DNA from: Phoronis australis
Taxonomy: Eukaryota > Phoronida > Phoronidae
Direction: 5' to 3'
DNA length: 64,000 bases
NCBI GenBank assembly: GCA_002633005.1
Contig: NMRA01000077.1
Coordinates: 124,001 to 188,000 of the forward strand
The notes under the pieces were generated by a model, which worked only from the letters and a program-made list of their open reading frames with translations, had not been told where the DNA came from and did not search any database. Made by a program: the position numbers and the translations under genes. Shown piece after piece: positions 24,601 to 36,600 of this stretch (its first letter is position 1; every line of letters starts with the position of its first letter).

Positions 24601-27600
24601 ATACTTTTTACAAATTTGGCATAGAAACAAAACTAATTGAGTAATCAAAAATTCCTAGCAGCATTCTTTATAGGTAAATTTTGAAGTTTTCATTTAAATT
24701 GACCTTGAGGTTATTTTTGCTATGGGTGTACCTTTGATAAAAATGACATTTTGACTAAAAAAGGTGGTAAGGCAATAGTAATAATGGCACATAGATATAT
24801 AACATATTTTGTAATCTGATCTTTTTTCTTTCAGAATATAAACTTCCATTATCATAGTTGACATAGCCTGTTTTCTTTGATATTTGAGTTAGAATGAAGG
24901 TCATTAAATAAGGTTTGAGATAACCTTAACCGATAGATGGGTGCTTCAATTGTTTTCTTCAGGAGTCAAGGAGATTCCAAATATTTCCTGGTTAAGACCA
25001 GAAGCAACCTCAATGAGGAACAAAGCTCTTGCAGGGAAAAAATGCCAATGAAAGGAAACAAGTTGTCAAGATAGGGAATTGGCCCTATGTGGCTGTGTTC
25101 TGAATGTCATATGGATGTACTTACCAAGGAAACACTTTTACAGTCCTACATATTTTTCATTTTTCCTCNTAAATTCGTCATATGAATGTTGTGATGTTGT
25201 TCATCATCGCCACCAACATCATCATATTCGTCATCATCGTCATCATCTTCGTCATCATCTCCGTCTTTTCCTTAATTTCGCCAAGTGTCGCTCAAGACTA
25301 GCCTTTTTCTTACTGATTTCGGACTCCTACGTTCGTCATGTGTATGTTATTAACTTCTTTTGTTCATCCTCACCACCATCTTCGTCATATTCGTCATCTT
25401 CGTCATCATCTTTATCGTCATCTTTTTGGTTAATTTCGCCAAGGTTCGCTCCTCGGAGCGCTTTCATTTTTTCTTTGCTTCGTATTTTATCGTAAACATT
25501 TGTATTTACACCATGTGTTTATAAATCGGCGAGCATAGAAATTGGGCGGAGGTCACTTAACAATATCTGAAACCTTAGTCACAAAAATTGGCTGTTTTTA
25601 CAATATTTAACATATGTCCAGCAAAATACCTTATCTTCATTCTGGGGTCACTTCGAATGTGAAATGTGTACCATGTAGCAAGGAAAAAAATATAGTACAA
25701 CCACCTTCAACAGCCAACGGCGAACATATCATAGAAAGATGTCACAGGAAACGAAGACAAAAGGTAGTTTTTATCCTGAGGAAGTTGTGCGACTGCATGC
25801 ATACGACCGTTGAGAACGAGTTGCACCCTTAAAGTCGAGTTGCACCCTTAAAGTCGGAGTCGCTTAACTCCCTCTGTGACTTTCGTTTTGCTAAAACAGG
25901 AAGTTGTTTTGCTTAAAAATATACTGTTAGCCTTCTTACTGCTGGCACTGCCTTCTGACCTAGTTCACTCGAGATAAATGAAACCCCACCTACAAATTTA
26001 AAACATTTTAGTAATAATTAAGTCAATGACAGACTTCAGTTGACATTGTGAGTGAATGTGGAAGTAGCAAACATGGTTAAGTATATATAGGTTTTATTGA
26101 CCAAAACAAGTTCTCACCGAATAATTAATCGGCCTCCGATTTTGAAGACTGGTACTGTATTCTGCTTTTTCTCGGCTTCGGGAAATCGACTTAATTTGAA
26201 CTTAAGAACATGAGTTCAGGAAAACCGCTAAGTGAATTTCACTGAAACTTTCCAATTTATATATCTATTCACTAGTCTCAAAAACTGTTAGGATTTTCAC
26301 TTGAAACTCCGAGTTTTTGCGTACTGTAAGACAGAAGAATATGATTGCTATTTTTTACAAATTTGGCTTAGAAACAAAACTAATTGAGTAATCGAAAATT
26401 TATAACAGCATTCTTTATAGCTAAATTTTGAAGTTTTCATTTAAATTGACCTAGAGGTTATTTTACTATGGGTGTACCTTTGGTAAAAATGAAATTTTGA
26501 CTAAAAAAGGTGGTAATGCAATAGTAATAATGCCACATAGAAAAATAACATATTTTGTAATCTGATATTTTTTCTTTCAGAATATAAACTTCCATTATCA
26601 TAGTTGACATAGCCTGTTTTCTTTGATATTTGAGTTAGAATGAAGGTCATTAAATAAGGTTTGAGATAACCTTAACCATAGATGGGTGGTTCAATTGTTT
26701 TCTTCAGGAGTCAAGGAGATTCCAAATATTTCCTGGTTAAGACCAGAAGCAACCTCAATGAGGAACAAAGCTCTTGCAGGGAAAAAATGCCAATGAAAGG
26801 AAACAAGTTGTCAAGATGGGGAATTGGCCCTATGTGGCTGTGTTCTGAATGTCATATGGATGTTCTTACCAAGGAAACACTTTTACAGTCCTACATATTT
26901 TTCATTTTTCCTCTAATTAGCAGTGCAGGCTTCTAATAGCTATTTTTAGCATCACCACGACATAACAGCACCTGCCGCTGTTATATAACTATGTAGCTTA
27001 GATATATCTTTATTTTAATAAACATTTGCATCTTTGGTAAAGATTCTCTTTGTTTTGTAATGCAAGCATAGAGCTGGTAGTTCCTATCAACAAATGGTCG
27101 TGTTCAGCACTTGTGTAGTTGACAGTAGCTCGAATCCACCAGAGGTATTTTCCTGATTTTTGGTTTGCCAGTTTTGGAAATGGAATAAACTCTGCTGTAA
27201 ACGCTCAGGATATTTGCTGTCTCATTTATACAGTGCTCATTGACATCTTTTAACCATGCATTTGTCTTGCGCAGAGAATGTCACAGGAAAATGTCTGTTG
27301 GACATGTGCCTATTTTACCTGATCACAACTTTGGGGCCCGACTGGTCTTGGTGAGTCGACGCTTCTTCGATTGACTCCTGTCGACTGGTTAACTTAACAA
27401 TTCATATGAATTTGTGCCATTGTGCCAAAATAGCTATGAATGAGAAACATTTTGCATGCATCGTCCATCTTCAAGAGTTATAAATGTGTTAAGTAAGATA
27501 GCTTTATGCTCTTACCATAATTTGTCTATGCCAATTTTTCAGGCATGCTCTTCTAAACAAATAAAACTTACAGTAAGCACAATGTTTTTTGTGATAAGCT

Positions 27601-30600
27601 CCTGTAGTGATACAAAGTCATGTGTTTAAACCAAGCGTTGTTCTGGTCATTTGGTGACACCAGCAGAGGTTAGCCTCGCACTGGTTAAAGTTTATTTTTA
27701 CCCTGGTCAGAGTATGGTATTCATAAGAGTTATTTTTAAAATAATTTGTGATGTATAATTATTGATAGGAATTTTTTTTTAATTTACAGTAAAACCTACA
27801 TGATAGATGGGCTGTAGTGATCTGCATAGACTATTTTGCCACTGTCTTGTGGAAAGTTCAGCTTGCATAACATAGCATTGTGTTATGAGAAACGTGACCA
27901 TTTGTTTCTAAATTTTAAATGAACTGAAGTTAGTAATTGTTAACTGGGATCCCCCTTGACTGTCTGGACAAGGTTTTTCCTTGTTGTTCAGGCACCCAAA
28001 TTAGCAGCTCAGACTTGTGGTGTTTATTTTCACCATTACAGCTGTACTTGTGGCCCCTAAGCCCACTGCAGTTGTCCTTGTAATCCTATTATTATTGTGT
28101 AATTGGATCAAGTGGATTGATAGTTCCTGGAATGCTACAGATTAGGCTGATAGCCTGGACCACACACTAACCAGCTCAATAAGGGCGTGGCCAACACTTG
28201 ACACTCACCAGTGAAAGTTAGTCAAATCACCTGCTTTACTTGTTTTGTTCATGGCAATATCCCCCAAGGTCTCGCCATTACTTTACTCACCAAGTACCAG
28301 CTTTCCCTCACCGTTGTACCTTTGACAAAAGTTCTCTGACAGTTTCAAAAAAAACTAATTTTGTGTTATGGTAATCAAGGTAATTAGGACAGGCATAACA
28401 TTGGCAGAATATTTCCGGTATTGTCACTTGGTGTGACAGGAAATTTCTCCAAGTATATTGCTAATTGCCATAAAATTTGTTTTTACTTGGTGAAATAAAT
28501 TGCTCCAAGTATTTTGCTTTGTCATGTTTTTTGTTATCGGAAATATTCACAGAACATGTGTCTCGTGAATGGCTTCAAGCCTATTGTTTTTTGTTGAAGT
28601 CCGATACAATGTGGCGCTGTGGCGACCATTTTGTTTCATTGTGCGGAGCCATAGATTATTCTGTGGATAGATCATTCCAAGGGCCATCGGAAGTGTTTCA
28701 TTTTTTTCTGTAGTTCTTGTCGTTCTCTAGATATTCGAGATTTTCCTAGGACTGGTTTCCAAATAAATGATTTTTTGTGCCATACCTTCGTCGTCTTTAT
28801 CTGTCTGAAATTTGGTATGTGGATAGATATTTTCAAGTGCTATCAGTATGTGAAAGCTATTACTTGCTACGACTTATCGTTCTCGCGATATTCAAGATTT
28901 AATGCTCACACTACTGCTCTTTTGTTAACTAGTTAATTATAGTGCTGCACTATGTTAGCCTATCATAGTTGTGCTAGAGATCGCAGTTTTTGTCTGATCG
29001 ACATGAAATTTACATACAGTGTTAACTCCGTCAATAGTCCGAGCACTTGTGGTCTTGGGCGAAATCGGACGCAAGATTTCACTGTGACGACCATTTTTCA
29101 AATTGTGTTAGTGGAACTCTGGCTCGGCGATCCATTGACCGAACCTGTTCAAATTTGGTGTGTATATAGATCTCCTTACAGGCTCTGTAGTATAGTAGTG
29201 TAATAAGTGTCACACTCCTCATTGTTGATCTTCTTGGTTTTGTCGTTGATCTCGCCTTTAGATTTTTTATTTATTTCACCAAGTGTTGCTTTCATTTATT
29301 TTGTGAGGAATCTCAAAAAAATAAAAGTGAATTATTTGAAAATTTGCGAAAACTTTCTTCCAAAATTGTCTAGTATTTCTGTTGTTTTTTATGCCTTCTG
29401 TTTTTTTTTTATTGGGTCTGCAAGCTAACTCTGCAGCACTGTGTAAGTGTATTGAGTATAAGGACTCATGGTTGTTTTCTTCACATAGTTTGTGTATGGA
29501 AGAATAATCACATTTTTGTCATATGCGATTGAATTTGAAAAAAATGTTGCAAGGAGCTTGTTGAAAAACATACACAAAGTCTGCAGGACTATATTGTTGA
29601 AGGGTTGCTCTGGCTGAATTTGGTCAGCCTCAGAACTGTTTCAGGCGTTCTTTCACATTCTTTTTAATCATTGGATAACAAGATCATATCACACAAGTTG
29701 GACCATTAAAGCTATGCAGGACCCTAGAAATATACCTGGATTGTCTTCAGAACATCATATCTCAGAAATGGCTGTTTGTATTCCTATGAATTCCATGTAT
29801 GGTCTATGTATCATCCTCCAAAATGCTGTGAGTGACTGTTTTTAAAAGCATCCCCTTTTGCATGTAGGGGCTACCAAAAATAGGATTTTTATGAATTTCA
29901 ACTCAAAGGTTGCATAAAACAAAAGCCAAATGATACTTTTAAAAGGCTTAAACATCATTTTTGAGTTGTCATCCTGATATCCTGATCATCAATATCAAGT
30001 ATTACCTCATGGTTTGATTGTTCATCAACTAACATTTAATAACAAAGGTTTGGGTAAGTGTGGTAAGCAGGACATTTCTACAATATTCATTTCCAAACTA
30101 ATCATTTGTCTTGGTTTGTTTTATGGTGATCATGTTTCACTCCACAGCAAAAAATGCTCCTTTCTCCTGTGTGATGTATAAGCTAATAGACCACTGTTGT
30201 TATGCAGGTGACGGGGCTCAGGAGAATGTTGAACAACTGAGTGTCACAAGACAAGGTGAAACAGCCAGCACTTCTCTGTTAGACACTGAAGACAAAATGG
30301 GCAACACAGTTGATGTTCAGGTTAGAAAAAGTTCTTGCACGACTTATGGGTTCATGTTCTTAAGTGATTCAGAGTTTTGATGTGATTGCCCATTTGTTGT
30401 TTTGGTACTTGCTATTATCTTGGTGAGTGATGCTCTTTTGTCTCTTTATAATCGACATCTATAAAATCCAAGCATGTTGCATACGTCAAGCCAAATGCAA
30501 AATCAGAATTTGTTTAACTTGATGTTTATTTAATCTGTTGCCTGTCATATTTTTTGTCTCTCTCAATTTGAGCATCTGATGTTTCAAATGTGCATAATTT

Positions 30601-33600
30601 TCGCAAGTGTTTTCTCTTAACTATTCACATTTGACAGGATTTTAAGCAATAATTCTCTTCATTTATCAATTAACAACAAATGGTCGCAGATAACCTTTCA
30701 GAAAGTTTCGAGAACCATGTTCTAAGTGGACATTGGTGCTACATTGGGGTATTGCATCTAGGAAGTAATCAACTCATTTCCACGAACAGGTTATGGAAAG
30801 CGTCGAGTACGATGATGGTCAGAAGAGGAAGAGCCGCGACATTTCGGAGTTGTACCACACGGAGACTCCAGAAGAATCTGGCAGTCAACAGAATGTAGCT
30901 AATGAACCAACCAGTCCGGAGTCGGACAAAGGGTCGACGTTGGAGAAAAAGGGTAAACATAAAAAAGAGAAGAAAAAAGAAGCAAAGAAGAAAGAGAAGA
31001 AAGAGAAAAAGGATAAGCAGAAGAAGGATAAGTCCAAGAGTCGTGAGAATGTGGAGGTGGTTGATGAAGTTGTAGCTCAGGTAGAAGACAAAGATGTTGA
31101 AGTAGAGGTAAGACTTGGGGTGAATGGAAGGGTAAGGTGGAGGAGGTGTGTAGGGGCTGAAGGTGGAAGTGTTGAGGGAGGCGTGAGGTGTAGAAAGAGA
31201 GGTTTAGAAGGGGAGTGCGATGTAGGAGAAGAATGGGGATCAAGTTCTTTGGAAGTGGATGAAGTTGCAACTCGTACTGAAGATAAAGGTTTGAAGGTAG
31301 AGGTGTGATATGAAGTTAGTTGGTTTTACAATAGCACTGATTTATTGCACTTTCATGGCTAATCTAATAATTTCAGGTGCCTGCCTCCCAATCAACTGAA
31401 CCAGATACTCAACCAGAACAACAGGTGTTATTCTCCCAAGAAGTCAGTCATCAGGTTTGAGTTGTTAATCTTTCTTACACCTGTACGTGGGTGGGCGTGC
31501 TCAATTTTGATTTTACAGTCTGTGTGCTAAAAAACTCGCTTTAAACTTGGAGCATTAGATTGTTGAAAGGATAGTTGTTCGTGATGGGTTTGTTGTGTGT
31601 TAAGTAGTAGTGTCGCACTCAGTGTGTTTTGTCACCAATAAATATTGCTTCAGAGCAAGTCCGATTATTTAGAAACCAGTAAAACAGGAGTTTGCAGTTG
31701 ACAAAAAAGTGATTTTGTACCTGCCCAGTGATGTCAAGCAATGAATGCTTTTCGGTGTTTTGGTAGCCTCAAATTATTCCTCAGAGGTGTTTCCTATTTG
31801 GGCATTTGCCATTTTCAGTCGTAACAGGAAAAGGGGTTGATCAACAACTGGTTAAAATTCATGTAGGTCTCAAAAGATGTGACGTCATTCTTAATCCATG
31901 GTCTACCTCCTCATGTTAAACTCTGTAAGAGTATCGGGCTGATTCAGCGCCATCCTCCATTTTAACAGTCACATGACTTTCTGTTCCAATTGAAGTTGGC
32001 ACATGCACGTATATGAAACACCTCCCAAGATATAAATTAAGGCTACAAAAATAGCCGAGGTGTTGTGGATGGCAATGAACACTATACTGCGGGGATGGAT
32101 GAATGCTACAACCACTTTTCTATTCCACATTATCCCATTCTATTCTCATACAACTGGTTCTTGTTGTGTGAATATTTATTCTTTTCATCAAATACATAAA
32201 CTGAAGAGGTTAATTAGGTTTTTTATCTCGCATGAGTTTAGAAATGAGAAAGTGATCAGTCGAGTAGATTTTGGAATTATCTCAGTTATTTTTTACCATT
32301 TCAAGATCAACACAGCGTTAATTAGGTTGAACTCAAATAAATTTAGCAGCTATATTGAAATTTCCTCTTGAGCCATAGAACTTCATTTGATCCACTCCAC
32401 GGTATTCTTGAGTGTATGTAGGTACGCTGTCATAAACCAACGAAAAGTTGTCTACCTCTAAACTTGAACCAAAATAATGATTTTCAAAAGTGGCATTGCA
32501 TGGGGCTTTAATGGGCACTGGCATGCAAAACATGATTCTTCAAACAATTCTTGACTGTGTGAATTGTGTTGATGCAAAGGGATACTGTTATTGCTTTGTG
32601 AATAGGTTGGAAGCAAAGTTTGCTGGGTAAGGGTCTATGTGACAACATGAATCCATGCAGAACTATCGTTTCACTACTAGTGCTACCTGTTATTTAAGCT
32701 ATAGCATATATGAAATGGATTTAAAATGCCTACAGGTATATAATTATGTTGTGATGGTAATTGTANATTTCAGGTGCCTGCCTCCCAGTCAACTGAACCA
32801 GATACTCAACCAGAACAACAGGTGTTATTCTCCCAAGAAGTCAGTCATCAGGTTTGAGTTGTTAATCTTTCTTACACCTGTACGTGAGTGGGCGTGCTCA
32901 ATTTTGATTTTACAGTCTGTGTGCTAAAAAACTCGCTTTAAACTTGGAGCATTAGATTGTTGAAAGGATAGTTGTTCGTGATGGGTTTGTTGTGTGTTTA
33001 GTAGTGTTTTGTCACCAATAAATATTGCTTCAGAGCAAGTCAGATTATTTAGAAACCAGTAAAACAGGAGTTTGCAGTTGACAAAAAAGTGATTTTGTAC
33101 CTGCCCAGTGATGTCAAGCAATGAATGCTTTTCGGTGTTTTGATAGCCTCAAATTATTCCTCAGAGGTGTTTCCTATTTGGGCATTTGCCATTTTCAGTC
33201 GTAACAGGAAAAGGGGTTGATCAACAACTGGTCAAATTCATGTAGGTCTCAAAAGATGTGACGTCATTCTTAATCCATGGTCTGCCTCCTCATGTTCAAC
33301 TCTGTAGGAGTATCAGGGGCTGATTCAGCGCCATCCTCCATTTTAACAGTCACATGACTTTCTGTTCCAATTGAAGTTGGGACATGCACGTATATGAAAC
33401 ACCTCCCAAGATATAAATTAAGGCTACAAAAATAGCCGAGATGTTGTGGATGGCAATGAACACTATACTGCGGGGATGGATGAATGCTACAACCACTTTG
33501 GACATACTCAATATTTTTATTCCGCATTATCCCATTCTGTTCTCATACAACTGGTTCTTGTTGTGTGAATATTTATTCTTTTCATCAAATACATAAACTG

Positions 33601-36600
33601 AAGGGGATAATTAGGTTTTTTATCTCGCATGAGTTTAGAAATGAAAAAGTGATCAGTCGAGTAGATTTTGGAATTATCTCAGTTATTTTTTACCATTTCA
33701 AGATCAACACAGCGTTAATTAGGTTGAACTCAAATAAATTTAGCAGCTATATTGAAATTTCCTCTTGAGCCATAGAACTTCATTTGATCCACTCCACGAT
33801 ATTCTTGAGTGTATGTAGGTACGCTGTCATAAACCAACGAAAAGTTGTCTACCTCTAAACTTGAACTAAAATAATGATTTTCAAAAGTGGCATTGCATGG
33901 GGCTTTAATGGGCACTGGCATGCAAAACATGATTCTTCAAACAATTCTTGACTGTGTGAATTGTGTTGATGCAAAGGGATACTCTTATTGCTTTGTGAAT
34001 AGGTTGGAAGCAAAGTTTGCTGGGTTAGGGTCTATGTGACAACATGAATCCATGCAGAACTACCGTTTCACTACTAGCGCTACCTGTTATTTAAGCTATA
34101 GCATATATGAAATGGATTTAAAATGCCTACGGTATATAATTATGTTGTGGTGGTAATTGTAATGCCTTTAGAGATGCTTGCTCCTTTCGTTTTAGAGATT
34201 TTCATTTTTGTGCATTCACAGGTTGCTACTGGTGAGCACCCTGATAGGCAGTTGATAGAGAGTTTCGGGCTGGAGCTATCCCAGGCTCCCCAGACTGAGC
34301 ATATGTCACCACCACCCGCAGAGACGCAGCTTCCACAGACTGATGTCTCGTCAGTGCCATCTTGTGAGCAGGAACAAGAGCACCCTGTCCAAGAAACGGA
34401 GGTTGTTCAAGTTACGGTTACTAAAGAAAAGCCAACCATCTTTGAAGATAAACCAGAATTTGAAGGTAAATCTTGAGATTTATTAAAAAATGAATGTTAC
34501 GGTTATTCATCTGCTATTGAACTGAATTATTGAATTGTATGTTGAGAACTGTAGCTACTGTAGTGACACAAGGCCATGAAGTTGGTGTCACCCATGTGTG
34601 TGGACAGTCACTGCAGAGTCTGAAGCCAGAAAGGAGCCAGTTCCCATTCTCTACTGCAGATCAATCAGTGGCTAAATCCCACTCAACTAAGTGCTAAGTT
34701 CAATTTAGGATTGTATGAGAATACTCATCAATGGCAAATAATTCGTGGCAGTTTATAGAAAATACGATACAGTCAACCAATCAAATGTTGCAGGGAATTA
34801 TTGGGGCTGTAAACGTCATTTTCAGAATGACATGCTTAATTAAAACCTACTCAAGTTAATTGAATGAAAAAATATTTGAAACTGTGTAGACCTGACTTGT
34901 ATAATATCGTTTGTTATATTCTTGCTCAACATAAATCAGTTGGATGTGCATTAGCCAGCATAGGAGACAATAATAATTCATTCATCCATTCAATGCAGAC
35001 TGCTACTGAGATAACTAGACTGGTCTGTAGTTCATTAAACAATTGACTTTTTTGCGCTATATACTTCACCTTTTTTGTAAACATGAACATCAAATCATTA
35101 AATGTACCGTTTCTCCATCTGTGTTCACTGGCACTTCGCCATCTTAGAAAACTAACGTCAAGATCATTGCCTTGTTCCTAGGCTGTGCATTGTCAGAGAA
35201 CCAGGTTGTACCGTATGTCGATCAGGTCACTAAGTAAACGCAAGGAAGAAAGGGGTTAGCATGATTATGGTTAACAAGGGGGAAAGTTCGAAATGAGAGT
35301 TTGAATTTAGTGGTTTCCCGTTTGATCCACAAACATCGACACTTACCATGTATCTTGTGAATTGCATATGCATAGTTACTAGCAATTATTGGTGAAGTTC
35401 TCTCATCAGGAGTAGGTGTGTGATGTTCAATTTGGGCAAAATTACGAGTGGCGGGGCCAAAAAGGAACGTGGCGGGCCACCCAGATTTTCACTTGCAGGG
35501 TAAATTGAAACACTGCCCTATATCAATAGAGGGGGCCCGCCCAAAATGACTACTGAGCAGGGCCATTGTGTTGATACAGATTGCTCCACTCTTGTGGCAC
35601 CTTCTTTGCTAACTTCTAGATGTCATTCCCATCCAACAATTCCCCAAACATGCGAGTACTGTAATATTGGGCATAAAGGGAGTGTGTGAGTAAAAGTATT
35701 CCTTTTGCAAACAATTGAGAGGTGCTGTAAATAAAAATGTGGAATTAACAAACTTTTATTTGTCATCTTTTCATTCAAAATATGCTTTTGTGATAGATTT
35801 ATGTTTATTTTTTCTTTTGAACTTTTCAGAAACGCAACAGATTAGTTCAGGTTCTCTTTCCTTAATTAAGTTTTGCATGTTACTGACACTAATCAGGAAA
35901 CATCAACTTACTAACACTTTGATGTCTTTTTGCAACTAAAGCTTTTTTAACTCCATAAAATGAGCTTATCATGCTATACAATGAATGATGTCTCCTCCTT
36001 AATCAGGCCTTGTGCTCTCTACATAGTTTATGTGTGATAAGGTATCCTATTAGCTCTATCAAGCTTCCATATACTTTAAAGTGCTTCCCAACCAGATTTG
36101 AACTTCCAAAATATACTGTTAACAGATGGGTTGACAGCCTGGGCGCTTACATTGGTGAGAATAGAAATTGGGGGGTTAGTGCTTAACCAGGAAGTGAGTG
36201 ATAAAATTAGAAATTTCAAGAAATTGAGCCAGAGTCTTGCCCTGGCAACCTTGTGACCTTTGAAATTGAAGCCCACAGACTGGAACTGTAAAGAATTTGC
36301 CACAGTACTAGTTATGAAAATTGAATTGATACTCTCTGACACGTGTATCCGGGTAACGTAGTATTGCAACTTGAATAGGAGGAAATATACATTGAAAAAG
36401 TAACCGCCAAATTCTGTGTCTGATCTGCCATATGAATGTTGTCAAAGTCGTTGAGGATGCAAAGTTAGATTAATCCAAAACAATTTTCTTGTTTTGTACG
36501 TTTTTCAATTGTTGCATCACCAAGGATTTAAAACCGTCATATAAGTAACTTCCATGAGGCATTGTATGCCCTCACCGAATGACGTTTTAATGCGCAGGTA

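Larger units (their letters stand above)
21611..30207. other. Intron 1 (8.6 kb)
   Basis: Runs from donor GTAAGC to the acceptor TGTTATGCAG. It holds a small inverted-repeat element (23548-23630), the 1.45-kb duplicated segment and its junction N (23690-26913), diverged repeats at about 28470-29200, and a segment at 29710-29920 that recurs at 52645-52860. No coding exon is convincing inside it. Confidence 0.65.

Noticed and set aside
25079-25495. 138-codon ORF crossing the N, rich in His and Ser
   Set aside because: It is composed of TCATCATCG-type triplet repeat and spans a probable contig join.
23768-25832. Paired ORFs at 23768-24058 and 25614-25832 containing HSGVT and STANG blocks
   Set aside because: They lie in the duplicated repeat; the codon differences I noticed between copies all change the amino acid, and one copy has a stop where the other reads on. 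No sign of protein constraint.
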